A stretch of DNA of 64,000 nt, from NCBI RefSeq assembly GCF_004104375.1, contig NZ_QOVM01000005.1, positions 186,001 through 250,000 on the forward strand, written 5' to 3'. The notes under the pieces are model-generated. The model saw only the letters and a list, made by a program, of their open reading frames with translations, was not told where the DNA came from and ran no database searches. The position numbers were made by a program, and so were the translations under genes. Source of the DNA: Leeuwenhoekiella aequorea. Lineage in GTDB: Bacteria; Bacteroidota; Bacteroidia; Flavobacteriales; Flavobacteriaceae. Positions 54,547-63,367 of the stretch are shown piece by piece; positions within the stretch are counted from its first letter, which is position 1; the number at the start of each line of letters is the position of its first letter.

Positions 54547-55025
54547 TTTAATCGCCAGATTTCAAAGTTTAGCGCTGCAGCATAAATTACCCAGAGTATA
54601 TAGGGAACAAGTAAATAGGCAGCAGTGTTATTAACAACTTTAAACCATTTAAAGGTGAAGAGCAGTAATATAAATAAACCTATAATTATAAAGAGTGCGG
54701 GTAAAACAAGTTGCAATCCAAAGAAGAAGATAGACCAGGAAGCATTTAAAAGCAACTGAAAACCGAAATGATAAAGAGCCGTTTTCACCCATTTATGGTA
54801 AGAGCCTCCATCCCATACTAGACCAGCAGCTATACCCATTACAATATATAAGATTGTCCAGACTGGTGCAAAGAGCCAGTTTGGCGGCGTAAAAAATGGT
54901 TTTGCTAATGTAGGATACCAGGTTTGCACACTACTTTGTGTAGCTACAGAACCTATAAATCCTATTAAAAGACATATAAATATAGCTATTAAAATACGTT
55001 TAGCTTTCTTTGAAAACATAGGCAT
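54543..55025 (-). CDS. tspO: TspO/MBR-family membrane protein
   Basis: A 160-aa protein with five helices. FFTPPNWLFAPVWTILYIVMG and WSIFFF...NASW-type aromatic stretches (LLLNASWSIFFFG) match the TspO tryptophan-rich family, which binds porphyrins and related ligands. It is a single minus-strand gene between the flavoprotein and the mevalonate-pathway genes. Bacterial roles include stress and tetrapyrrole handling. Confidence 0.9.
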   Translation of the reverse strand: MPMFSKKAKRILIAIFICLLIGFIGSVATQSSVQTWYPTLAKPFFTPPNWLFAPVWTILYIVMGIAAGLVWDGGSYHKWVKTALYHFGFQLLLNASWSIFFFGLQLVLPALFIIIGLFILLLFTFKWFKVVNNTAAYLLVPYILWVIYAAALNFEIWRLN

Positions 55026-55102
55026 AATTCTTAAGACTAATTTATAAAAATATTTCTTAGAGCTAACTCTTTAAAATGTGTAATAAGCCTTTAAGAAGTT
55101 TT

Positions 55103-55110
55103 TATATTTG
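55103..55110 (+). promoter_or_regulatory. -7 box TATATTTG before mvaD
   Basis: Matches TAnnTTTG and lies between two possible starts of mvaD (55076 and 55115). It favours the downstream ATG and a near-leaderless transcript. Confidence 0.5.
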
Positions 55111-55114
55111 CGCT

Positions 55115-56197
55115 ATGACAAGTACAAAGTTTTTACCTGCAGATTATACTCAGAATTTATCAAGCACATCGTTTAGTTATGCGTCGCCAAGCAATATCGC
55201 ATTAATAAAATATTGGGGTAAGCAAGGAATTCAAATACCTAAAAACCCTTCTATTAGTTTTACATTAGATACGTGTAGAACGACCACAACATTGCATTTT
55301 GAAAAGCGAGATAATCATAAGGAGAATTTTGAGGTAAAGGTAATTTTAGACGGAAAGCATAAGCCTGGGTTTGAGGCTAAAATCCATCAATTTTTTAGTC
55401 GTATTCTGCAGTATATGCCATTTGTAAAAGAGTATAAATTTATTGTTGAAACAACCAATAGCTTTCCGCATAGTTCTGGGATTGCATCCTCTGCAAGTGG
55501 TTTTAGTGCTATTGCATTGTGTCTAATGGAAATGGAGCGCGAGATGCAGCCAGGGCTTACCGATACTTATTTTACTCAAAAAGCGTCGTTTATAGCTCGA
55601 TTAGGTTCTGGGAGTGGTTGTCGTTCTCTAGAAGGTCCTCTTGTGGTTTGGGGAGAGCATTCAGAAATTGAAGGAAGCAGTGATATTTATGGAGTTTCAT
55701 ACCCCTATGAAGTTCACGAGAATTTTAGAGATTTTCAAGATGCGATACTTCTGGTAGATCAAGGTGAAAAACAGGTGAGTAGTACCGTAGGTCACAACTT
55801 AATGCATAATCATCCGTATGCAGAGAGTAGATTTAATCAAGCGCATGAGAATCTGGCAAAGCTTATTCCTATCCTAAAAAATGGTGATCTAGACAGTTTT
55901 ATACATATTGTCGAGAGTGAAGCGCTTACTTTACATGCTATGATGTTAACGAGTTCGCCATACTTTATCTTGATGAAGTCTAATACACTTAAAATCATAG
56001 AGAAGATCTGGGAGTATCGTAGAGAAACTGGTATCCCATTATGCTTCACGTTAGATGCTGGGGCGAACGTTCATGTATTGTTTCCGAAAAACTATAAAAA
56101 TGAAGTTCAGGATTTTATAAAATCTTCACTTAGTGAATATTGCCAAAATAACAGGTATATTTTTGATAGCGTGGGAACTGGAGCAATAAAGTTGTAA
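55115..56197 (+). CDS. mvaD: Diphosphomevalonate decarboxylase
   Basis: A 360-aa GHMP-fold enzyme that makes isopentenyl diphosphate from mevalonate diphosphate with ATP. The start is set at 55115 because the likely -7 box lies between it and the upstream ATG 55076. It has the characteristic SNIALIKYWGK (about 27-37), the ATP loop SSGIASSASGFSAIA, and an Asp-containing C-terminal TLDAGANVHVL segment. It is followed by a GHMP kinase of the same pathway. Confidence 0.93.
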   Translation: MTSTKFLPADYTQNLSSTSFSYASPSNIALIKYWGKQGIQIPKNPSISFTLDTCRTTTTLHFEKRDNHKENFEVKVILDGKHKPGFEAKIHQFFSRILQYMPFVKEYKFIVETTNSFPHSSGIASSASGFSAIALCLMEMEREMQPGLTDTYFTQKASFIARLGSGSGCRSLEGPLVVWGEHSEIEGSSDIYGVSYPYEVHENFRDFQDAILLVDQGEKQVSSTVGHNLMHNHPYAESRFNQAHENLAKLIPILKNGDLDSFIHIVESEALTLHAMMLTSSPYFILMKSNTLKIIEKIWEYRRETGIPLCFTLDAGANVHVLFPKNYKNEVQDFIKSSLSEYCQNNRYIFDSVGTGAIKL

Positions 56198-56226
56198 CTT
56201 TGCAGTCGATTAACTTAGATCATTCT

Positions 56227-57165
56227 ATGAAAGGACCATTATTTTATTCAAAAATTCTTTTGTTTGGTGAGTATGGGATTATTAAAAATTCTAAAGGCTT
56301 ATCAATACCTTATAATTTCTATAATGGCGCTCTTAAAGTAGATGAAAATCCGAGTGAAGAAGCAATAAAATCAAATGAAAGTTTAGGTCGTTTTGCTTCA
56401 TATCTGGAGGCTTTACAGGTTGATCAGCCAGATCTTGTTCAATTTAATATTGAAACGTTAAAGGCAGATGTAGCCGAAGGGATGTATTTTGACAGCACCA
56501 TACCCCAGGGTTATGGAGTGGGAAGTAGTGGAGCTTTAGTAGCATCTATCTATGACAAATATGCACTTGATAAAATCACAATTTTAGAGAATCTTACTCG
56601 TGATAAGCTGCTTAAGCTGAAATCCATTTTTGGTCAAATGGAATCTTTTTTTCACGGAAAATCTTCTGGTCTTGATCCATTGAATAGTTATTTAAGTCTG
56701 CCTATTCTTATAAATAGTAAAGACGATATAGAACCGGCAGGAATTCCTTCGCAAACTATTGATGGAAAAGGAGCTGTGTTTCTTTTGGATAGCGGAATGG
56801 TAGGAGAGACTGCACCTATGGTAAACTTGTTTATGGAAAACATGAAACAAGAAGGTTTTAGAAAAATGCTTAAAACGCAATTTGTGAAACATACTGATGC
56901 TTGTGTAGATGATTTTCTAAAAGGTGACGTTAAGTCACTTCTGAGTAATGTAAAGCAGTTGTCTAAAACTGTTTTAGGTAATTTTAAACCTATGATTCCT
57001 GCGAGTTTTCATGATCTATGGAAGCAAGGGATAGAGTCTAATGATTTTTATCTGAAACTTTGCGGCTCTGGAGGAGGAGGTTATATTTTGGGCTTTACCG
57101 AAGATATCGAAAAAGCACGAAAAGCTCTGGATGGTCACAAGCTGGAAGTGGTTTACAACTTCTAA
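56227..57165 (+). CDS. GHMP kinase, probable mevalonate kinase
   Basis: A 312-aa kinase. ATG 56227 is used; the TTG at 56200 is part of a TAACTTTG box that overlaps the mvaD stop and may be an internal promoter. It has LLFGEYGIIKNSKG near the N-terminus (GEY-type loop), the ATP loop GYGVGSSGALVA and GSGGGGYILGF near the C-terminus. Linkage to mvaD supports mevalonate kinase in the flavobacterial pathway. Confidence 0.85.
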   Translation: MKGPLFYSKILLFGEYGIIKNSKGLSIPYNFYNGALKVDENPSEEAIKSNESLGRFASYLEALQVDQPDLVQFNIETLKADVAEGMYFDSTIPQGYGVGSSGALVASIYDKYALDKITILENLTRDKLLKLKSIFGQMESFFHGKSSGLDPLNSYLSLPILINSKDDIEPAGIPSQTIDGKGAVFLLDSGMVGETAPMVNLFMENMKQEGFRKMLKTQFVKHTDACVDDFLKGDVKSLLSNVKQLSKTVLGNFKPMIPASFHDLWKQGIESNDFYLKLCGSGGGGYILGFTEDIEKARKALDGHKLEVVYNF

Positions 57166-57192
57166 TTACACATTTCCTATAAAATGTAGAAT

Positions 57193-58104
57193 ATGTCTCG
57201 CATAAGTCGAAGAAACAAACTTTTACTTCTTAAATTTTTAAGTTTGTTTTCGGTGGTGAGAGGTTATAATATTCTCATAATTGTACTCGCACAATATTTA
57301 GCATCTATATTTATATTATCACCAGATATCCCACTCAGGGATGTGCTTTTTGATGTAAATCTTTTTTCTATAGTACTGGCGTCTTCCTTAGTTATTGCAG
57401 GAGGATATATCATCAATAGTTTTTATGACAGTGAAAAAGACTTAATAAATAGACCGCATAAAACGCGATTGGATCATATGGTAAGTCAAAACAAAATACT
57501 AACGCTGTATTTTATTTTAAATTTTTTAGCAGTTGTGGTGGCAAGTTCGGTGTCTTTTTTTGCCGTTCTTTTCTTCTCAGGTTATATTTTCGGAATATGG
57601 TTTTATTCACATAAACTCAAGAAAATACTCTTTTTGGGTAACCTTACTTCAGCCTCATTAGCTCTTATTCCTTTTTTTGCAATCTTTATTTATTATAGAA
57701 ATTTTGACAAGGTTATATTTGTACACGCTACCTTTCTGGGGCTAATAATTATTATGCGTGAGCTTATTAAAGATTTAGAAAATATAAAAGGAGATGTAGC
57801 ACTTGGTTATAAAAATATACCTATAGTATATGGTGAGCGTGTGACAAAATTTGCAATTACATTTCTAATCATCCTTACGATTTTACCCACATATCTTTTA
57901 GTTACTAACTTTGATGTAGGTCTTATGCGCTATTACTTCTACGGAAGTTTTTTCTTATTGATTATTTTTTCATATTGGCTCTGGTGGTCTCGCGCAAAAA
58001 TGCATTATGTTTTATTGCATAATATTTTAAAATTTATTTTAGTCCTGGGTGTGTTTAGTATTCTTTTAATAGATACAGACTTAGTGCTCAAAAGAATTTT
58101 ATAA
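57193..58104 (+). CDS. UbiA-family prenyltransferase
   Basis: A 303-aa protein with about eight or nine helices. The first Asp-rich motif NSFYDSEKDLINRP and the second RELIKDLENIKGD (DxxxD type) bind a prenyl diphosphate and Mg2+. Flavobacterial copies beside mevalonate genes are usually annotated geranylgeranylglycerol-phosphate geranylgeranyltransferase-like. The acceptor is not known. It is third in the isoprenoid operon and ends in a strong terminator. Confidence 0.9.
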   Translation: MSRISRRNKLLLLKFLSLFSVVRGYNILIIVLAQYLASIFILSPDIPLRDVLFDVNLFSIVLASSLVIAGGYIINSFYDSEKDLINRPHKTRLDHMVSQNKILTLYFILNFLAVVVASSVSFFAVLFFSGYIFGIWFYSHKLKKILFLGNLTSASLALIPFFAIFIYYRNFDKVIFVHATFLGLIIIMRELIKDLENIKGDVALGYKNIPIVYGERVTKFAITFLIILTILPTYLLVTNFDVGLMRYYFYGSFFLLIIFSYWLWWSRAKMHYVLLHNILKFILVLGVFSILLIDTDLVLKRIL

Positions 58105-58107
58105 TGA

Positions 58108-58138
58108 AAAAGCCACCGCATTGCGGTGGCTTTTCTGG
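58108..58138 (+). terminator. Terminator of the isoprenoid operon
   Basis: AAAAGCCACCGC (58108-58119) pairs perfectly with GCGGTGGCTTTT (58123-58134) around a 3-base loop. Flanking A and T tracts may also serve the convergent gene at 58164. Confidence 0.9.
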
Positions 58139-58163
58139 CTAATTCAAATAAATAAGAGGATGC

Positions 58164-58499
58164 TTATCCTTTTTTAATTTTGTATGGTAGGTGAAAAATG
58201 CGGTTACCCGTGATTTCTATTTCAGCTTTTTTATAGTTAAGTCTGCTTTTAATATAATTTTCTAATTGTGGATTTTCTGTAGACACATTAAGCACAACTA
58301 TGGTATTTTTAGAAGTAACCATAAATTGAATCGTACTCTCTAATAAGTCTTCGTTTAATTCGAGTTCAGGAACACCAAGTAGGTTAATGATTTGAGTTCT
58401 TAATTTTCCACTAGTAGTTTCTGGTTTTGGGTCTGCTGCGGCAGATACTGCTGCAAAATTGAATACCGCTAAAAATAAAAGGATTTGTACTTTTTTCAT
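58164..58499 (-). CDS. Small exported protein, unknown function
   Basis: A 111-aa protein with a signal peptide (about 1-21, ending SAAA). The mature part looks like a small alpha/beta domain with a LLGVPELEL turn and an IVVLNVSTENPQLENYIKSR stretch. No family is recognised; short periplasmic proteins of this form are common in flavobacteria. It converges on the isoprenoid operon terminator and has no obvious partner. Confidence 0.65.
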   Translation of the reverse strand: MKKVQILLFLAVFNFAAVSAAADPKPETTSGKLRTQIINLLGVPELELNEDLLESTIQFMVTSKNTIVVLNVSTENPQLENYIKSRLNYKKAEIEITGNRIFHLPYKIKKG

Positions 58500-58875
58500 G
58501 ACTTTTTGTTTTTAAGATTGATGTGTCAAATGTACTACTCCATAAGATGTTTTTCTTTAATATAGCAGTTATCAAATAAGGACTAAATCTTTCCTTTTGA
58601 GTTAATTAAGCGATTGTTTACGTTATGTATACAAATACTAAAACCCACTCTAGATTCTAAATTTTATTAGATGATTATCAGCACTAACTGGTTTTTTGTG
58701 TCAATTAGTTTATAAAAATTAAGGAGTATTCAAATATCAATAGATTTCTGCTGTATGAATATGAATTTAAGGTTAATTTGAGGCTACTTTTCTCTTAGCT
58801 AATTGGTGTTTTGAGGCCATTTTATATACTCTGTTTTCGCTATTTAAATATGTATCTTTGCAAAAATTTATAATT
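58500..58875. other. Intergenic region with a -7 box at its right end
   Basis: 376 bp, AT-rich, without a supportable gene. TATCTTTG at 58853-58860 matches TAnnTTTG, 15 bp before the ATG of the pseudouridine-synthase-like gene. Nothing else structured was seen. Confidence 0.4.
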
Positions 58876-59754
58876 ATGAGCAGACATCAAGAAAGCAGTA
58901 GAGACGGGAAAGCGTCTGGTCGCGGATCTAATAATTTACGTAGTAAAAGTAATGCCAGGGGCAATGCTCCTATAAAGAGAAAAACAGGAGCTTCTGCAGA
59001 TAAAGCAGCGAGTGCAGCAAAAGGTTCTTCACAAAAGAATAAAGATAAAGACGGTATTCGTCTTAATAAGTATATATCAAATAGTGGTGTTTGCTCTAGG
59101 AGAGAGGCAGACATGTATATAGCTACAGGTCAGGTTTCCGTAAACGGGGAAATCATAAATGAAATGGGCTACAAGGTGAAGTTAGATGATGATGTACGCT
59201 TTGACGGTACGCGCATTAATCCAGAGCCAAAAGCATATGTATTACTAAATAAACCAAAAGGGTTTTCAGTTACCACGAGTAATGAAAAAGGAATGACGGT
59301 AATGGATCTTGTTGCACCGGCAACAAAATCACGTATTCAGCCTGTAGGTCGATTAGGTCGCAATGCAACCGGACTTATTTTATTTACTAATGATGAAAAG
59401 TTAATGCAAAAATTGACTAATTCTAAAGCAGGACTTCCACGCTTGTTTCATATAGAATTAGACAAAAACCTTAAAGCAGAAGATTTAGAAAAAATCTCTA
59501 AAGGATTGAGTGTTGACGGTAAGAAGATATTTGTAGAAGACATTAGCTACGTAAACGGATCTCCTAAAAAAGAAATAGGTTTAAAATTACGCAATGTAGG
59601 AAGTAGTGTGATTCGTACTATTTTTGAACACCTGGAGTATCAAGTGGTTCGTGTAGATTGTGTAACGATTGCTTCGTTAACTAAAAAAGATCTTCCACGC
59701 GGTAAGTACAAGCATTTAAGTCAGCAGGAAATAAACAATTTAATGATGCTATAA
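58876..59754 (+). CDS. RluB/RsuA-family pseudouridine synthase homologue lacking the catalytic Asp
   Basis: A 292-aa protein; ATG 58876 is used because the TTG at 58858 overlaps the -7 box. It has a basic low-complexity N-terminus (about 1-55), an S4 RNA-binding domain (about 60-105, RLNKYISNSGVCSRREAD) and a PseudoU_synth_2 domain. The catalytic motif normally reads GRLDxxTxGL; here it is GRLGRNATGL with Gly161 (codon GGT at 59356). A second conserved basic stretch (GRNRIVRRMFEHL in relatives) reads VGSSVIRTIFEHL. It is probably an rRNA-binding pseudoenzyme, or a recent inactivating change. Confidence 0.85.
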   Translation: MSRHQESSRDGKASGRGSNNLRSKSNARGNAPIKRKTGASADKAASAAKGSSQKNKDKDGIRLNKYISNSGVCSRREADMYIATGQVSVNGEIINEMGYKVKLDDDVRFDGTRINPEPKAYVLLNKPKGFSVTTSNEKGMTVMDLVAPATKSRIQPVGRLGRNATGLILFTNDEKLMQKLTNSKAGLPRLFHIELDKNLKAEDLEKISKGLSVDGKKIFVEDISYVNGSPKKEIGLKLRNVGSSVIRTIFEHLEYQVVRVDCVTIASLTKKDLPRGKYKHLSQQEINNLMML

Positions 59755-59924
59755 GTGTCATTTTTATAATAGTTTAGTAATTCAATATTTAAATTAAAAT
59801 CTAAAACTGTTTAATTTTAAAAAAAAACTAATTCAGGTAAAACATAAGTCTTTTACAATACCTTAAGATTTTCTGGCGTTTTATCTCGATTTCTTTTTTT
59901 ACATTTCACACTTTAAACTATTTG

Positions 59925-61325
59925 ATGAATACGAAATATATAGATCTCATAGATCAATCCTTTTATTTTCCTCAGGAAGATTTCAAACTTGAGGACAACC
60001 ACTTACAATTTCACGATATAGATTTGATGGCATTAGTTGAGCAATATGGTGCTCCACTAAAATTTAGTTATTTGCCTAAGATATCTGATAATATCAACAG
60101 AGCCAAAACCTGGTTTAGAGATGCAATTCAAAAGCATAATTACAAAGGGAATTACAATTACTGTTACTGTACAAAGAGCTCACACTTTAAGCATGTTCTT
60201 GATGAGGCTTTAAAAAATGATATTCATATCGAGACTTCATCGGCCTTTGATATTGATATTGTAAATAAGCTTAAAGAAAATGGAAAAATTACAGATGAGA
60301 CTTTTGTCATTTGTAATGGTTTTAAAAGGGATCAATACATCGAGAACATTACAAATTTGATGAATAATGGCCATAAAAATTGTGTGCCTATTATAGATAA
60401 CTATGAAGAAATTAATCTTTTATCTGAAGGGATAAAGGGTGACTTTAAAATAGGAATACGTATTGCATCTGAAGAAGAACCTAAATTTGAGTTTTATACA
60501 TCTCGACTAGGAATAGGTTATAAAAATATCATACCTTTTTACGAGGATCAGATCAAAAATAATGATCAGGTTGAGTTAAAAATGCTTCATTTTTTCATTA
60601 ATACCGGTATACGAGATAATGCTTACTACTGGAATGAATTAAATAAGTGTCTTAAAGTATATACACGTCTTAAGAAAATCTGTCCTAGCTTAGATAGCTT
60701 AAATATAGGAGGAGGCTTTCCTATAAAAAATTCTTTGGCTTTTGACTATGATTATGCCTATATGGTTGATGAAATTATCAATCAGATAAAAATTACTTGT
60801 GAAGAGGCAGATGTTGTAGTACCTAATATTTTTACTGAGTTTGGTAGTTTTACTGTAGGAGAGAGTGGAGGTGCTATTTACGAAGTGCTATATCAAAAGC
60901 AACAAAATGATAGAGAGAAGTGGAACATGATAAACTCATCGTTTATCACCACTTTACCAGATACGTGGGCAATTAGCAAGCGTTTTATTTTACTGCCTAT
61001 AAACAGATGGGAAGAAGAATACGAGCGTGTGTTATTAGGAGGTCTTACGTGTGATAGTGATGATTATTATAATAGTGAACAGCATAGTAATGCTATTTAC
61101 TTGCCTAAATACAAGAAAGATAAACCATTATACATCGGCTTTTTTAATACCGGTGCCTATCAAGAGTCAATAGGTGGATATGGTGGTCTGCAGCATTGCT
61201 TAATTCCGCAGCCAAAACATATTCTGATTGATAGAGATGAAAATGGTAACTTAACAACCCGTATATTTAACGAACAACAAAAAGCAGAACAATTGCTCAA
61301 GATTTTAGGTTATGAATACAACTAA
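59925..61325 (+). CDS. speA: Arginine decarboxylase (fold III, Bacteroidetes type)
   Basis: A 466-aa PLP enzyme of the alanine-racemase-fold decarboxylase group that converts arginine to agmatine. The cofactor lysine is in NYCYCTKSSHFKH; NIGGGFPI binds the phosphate, and CDSDDYYN carries the C-terminal catalytic Cys/Asp. It is shorter than the proteobacterial SpeA and matches the flavobacterial form. It overlaps speB by 14 bp, so the two are translationally coupled. Confidence 0.9.
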   Translation: MNTKYIDLIDQSFYFPQEDFKLEDNHLQFHDIDLMALVEQYGAPLKFSYLPKISDNINRAKTWFRDAIQKHNYKGNYNYCYCTKSSHFKHVLDEALKNDIHIETSSAFDIDIVNKLKENGKITDETFVICNGFKRDQYIENITNLMNNGHKNCVPIIDNYEEINLLSEGIKGDFKIGIRIASEEEPKFEFYTSRLGIGYKNIIPFYEDQIKNNDQVELKMLHFFINTGIRDNAYYWNELNKCLKVYTRLKKICPSLDSLNIGGGFPIKNSLAFDYDYAYMVDEIINQIKITCEEADVVVPNIFTEFGSFTVGESGGAIYEVLYQKQQNDREKWNMINSSFITTLPDTWAISKRFILLPINRWEEEYERVLLGGLTCDSDDYYNSEQHSNAIYLPKYKKDKPLYIGFFNTGAYQESIGGYGGLQHCLIPQPKHILIDRDENGNLTTRIFNEQQKAEQLLKILGYEYN

Positions 61326-62256
61326 AAACTATGCCGGCATCCCTGATGAATTTGCCAAACTTGAAACCTCAAAAATAGTTCTAATACCGGTGCCTTATGA
61401 TGGTACTAGTACTTGGGGAAAAGGAGCTGATAAAGGTCCACAGGCCTTTTTAGATGCTTCTGAAAATATGGAGATTTATGATATTGAGACCGATACAGAG
61501 GTGTATCAGCAAGGTATCTATTTAGCTCCGGCAATTACAGAAGACAGTTCTCCGGAAGCACTCGTTTCTGAGGTGCATAAGGTTACTAAAGACTTTATAA
61601 AGCGCAATAAATTTGTTACGCTTTTTGGAGGTGAACATTCGGTTTCAATAGGTGCTATTCGTGCATTTAATGAGCTTTTTGATAACCTTACAGTTGTTCA
61701 GATTGATGCTCATGCAGATTTGCGTCAAGAGTACATGGGAAGCACATGCAATCACGCTTGTGCAATGTATGAGGCGAGCCAGAATACAAATTTAATTCAG
61801 GTAGGTATCCGTAGTATGGATGTACTTGAAAAAACGGTCATGGATGAGGATAAAACCTTCTTTGCTCATCAAATGATCCAAGATGAATACTGGGTAGATA
61901 ATGTGATAGACTTATGTACAGACAATGTATTTATCACGTTTGATCTAGATGGTTTAGACCCATCAATAATGCCTTCTACAGGAACACCAGAACCGGGCGG
62001 TTTATTCTGGTATGAAACAATGGATTTCTTAAAGCGCCTTTTTGCTGAAAAGAATGTGGTAGGTTTTGACCTTATGGAACTATGCCCTAATCCTAATGAT
62101 AACTCATCAGACTTTTTAGCAGCAAAACTTTATTATAAAATGCTAAGCTACAAATTTGAAGGGCAGGATATAGAAGAGAATTACGATAATAGTTACGTTG
62201 CAAAACCAGGTAAGGGTAGCGTAAATAAATTTGATTTAAATGACGATGAAGACTAA
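61312..62256 (+). CDS. speB: Agmatinase (ureohydrolase family)
   Basis: A 314-aa Mn2+ enzyme that hydrolyses agmatine to putrescine and urea. The metal ligands are in GGEHSVS, QIDAHADLRQ and FDLDGLDPSIMPSTGTPEPGG. It is sandwiched between the arginine decarboxylase and the DHS-like gene with overlaps on both sides, so one polyamine operon is clear. Confidence 0.93.
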   Translation: MNTTKNYAGIPDEFAKLETSKIVLIPVPYDGTSTWGKGADKGPQAFLDASENMEIYDIETDTEVYQQGIYLAPAITEDSSPEALVSEVHKVTKDFIKRNKFVTLFGGEHSVSIGAIRAFNELFDNLTVVQIDAHADLRQEYMGSTCNHACAMYEASQNTNLIQVGIRSMDVLEKTVMDEDKTFFAHQMIQDEYWVDNVIDLCTDNVFITFDLDGLDPSIMPSTGTPEPGGLFWYETMDFLKRLFAEKNVVGFDLMELCPNPNDNSSDFLAAKLYYKMLSYKFEGQDIEENYDNSYVAKPGKGSVNKFDLNDDED

Positions 62257-63220
62257 GGGAGCAATCTCTCAATTTATAGAGAAATATTATTTACACTTCA
62301 ATTCAGCTTCTGTTGTTGATGCAGCAAAAGCTTATGAAGAGCAGTTAAACAATGGAGCAAAAATGCTCGTTTCTCTTGCAGGTGCGATGAGTACAGCAGA
62401 GATAGGGAAAATTTTTGCCGAAATGATTCGCCAGGATAAAGTACAAATTATATCATGTACTGGAGCAAACCTGGAAGAAGATATCATGAATCTCGTAGCA
62501 CATTCTCATTATAAGCGTGTGCCAAACTATCGCGATTTAACAGCTCAGGATGAATGGGATTTATTAGAAAAAGGTTTAAACCGTGTTACAGACACATGTA
62601 TTCCAGAAGAGGAAGCTTTTAGAAGATTGCAAAAGCATATTCATAAAATATGGAAGGATGCAGATGATGCCGGCGAGCGTTACCTGCCGCACGAATTTAT
62701 GTATAAGATGTTGTTAAGTGGTGTTCTTGAAGAATATTACGAGATAGATCTTAAAGATTCGTGGATGTATGCAGCTGCGGAAAAGAACTTACCTATAATT
62801 TGCCCGGGTTGGGAAGATAGTACAATGGGTAATATCTTTGCGTCCTATGTACTTAAGGGAGAGCTTAAAGCGACTACAATGAAATCTGGTATTGAGTATA
62901 TGACTTTCTTAGCAGACTGGTACACAGATAATAGTGCAAATGGTATAGGCTTTTTCCAAATAGGTGGTGGTATTGCGGGAGATTTCCCAATTTGCGTTGT
63001 GCCTATGCTTTATCAGGATATGGAGCGTGAAGAAACTCCTTTTTGGAGTTACTTCTGTCAGATTTCTGACTCTACAACAAGTTACGGTTCTTATTCTGGA
63101 GCAGTGCCTAATGAGAAAATCACATGGGGTAAACTAGACATTAATACGCCTAAGTTTATTATAGAAAGTGATGCGACAATTGTAGCGCCACTTATATTTG
63201 CTTATTTGTTAGATATGTAA
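62240..63220 (+). CDS. Deoxyhypusine-synthase-like protein of the polyamine operon
   Basis: A 326-aa NAD-dependent DHS-family protein (an alternative ATG lies at 62246). LVSLAGAMSTAEIGK and the NGIGFFQIGGGIAGDFPICV region align with the NAD- and spermidine-binding parts of DHS. The active-site Lys of DHS and plant homospermidine synthase lies in a GGGxxKH context; here that position reads GGGIAGD, without Lys. Bacteria lack eIF5A, so the product is probably a polyamine, not deoxyhypusine. The chemistry is open. It overlaps speB by 17 bp. Confidence 0.88.
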   Translation: MTMKTKGAISQFIEKYYLHFNSASVVDAAKAYEEQLNNGAKMLVSLAGAMSTAEIGKIFAEMIRQDKVQIISCTGANLEEDIMNLVAHSHYKRVPNYRDLTAQDEWDLLEKGLNRVTDTCIPEEEAFRRLQKHIHKIWKDADDAGERYLPHEFMYKMLLSGVLEEYYEIDLKDSWMYAAAEKNLPIICPGWEDSTMGNIFASYVLKGELKATTMKSGIEYMTFLADWYTDNSANGIGFFQIGGGIAGDFPICVVPMLYQDMEREETPFWSYFCQISDSTTSYGSYSGAVPNEKITWGKLDINTPKFIIESDATIVAPLIFAYLLDM

Positions 63221-63241
63221 GCATCTGTTGTAAAGAATAAT

Positions 63242-63280
63242 AAAAGCCTCACAATGTTTTATATTGTGAGGCTTTTTGTG
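63242..63280 (+). terminator. Terminator of the polyamine operon
   Basis: Perfect 14-bp arms AAAAGCCTCACAAT (63242-63255) and ATTGTGAGGCTTTT (63263-63276) with a T tract, 21 bp after the stop. Confidence 0.92.
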
Positions 63281-63367
63281 TTTTATAGATTCTTTAGTCA
63301 ACAAAAACTTGTGTTCTTTAGAATTGCTTTAGAAGTAATGCTTATTTTCGCAAACTTATTTATTACT

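Noticed and set aside
55076-55114. mvaD start at ATG 55076
   Set aside because: A -7 box at 55103-55110 lies inside that extension, so the transcript probably starts after it.
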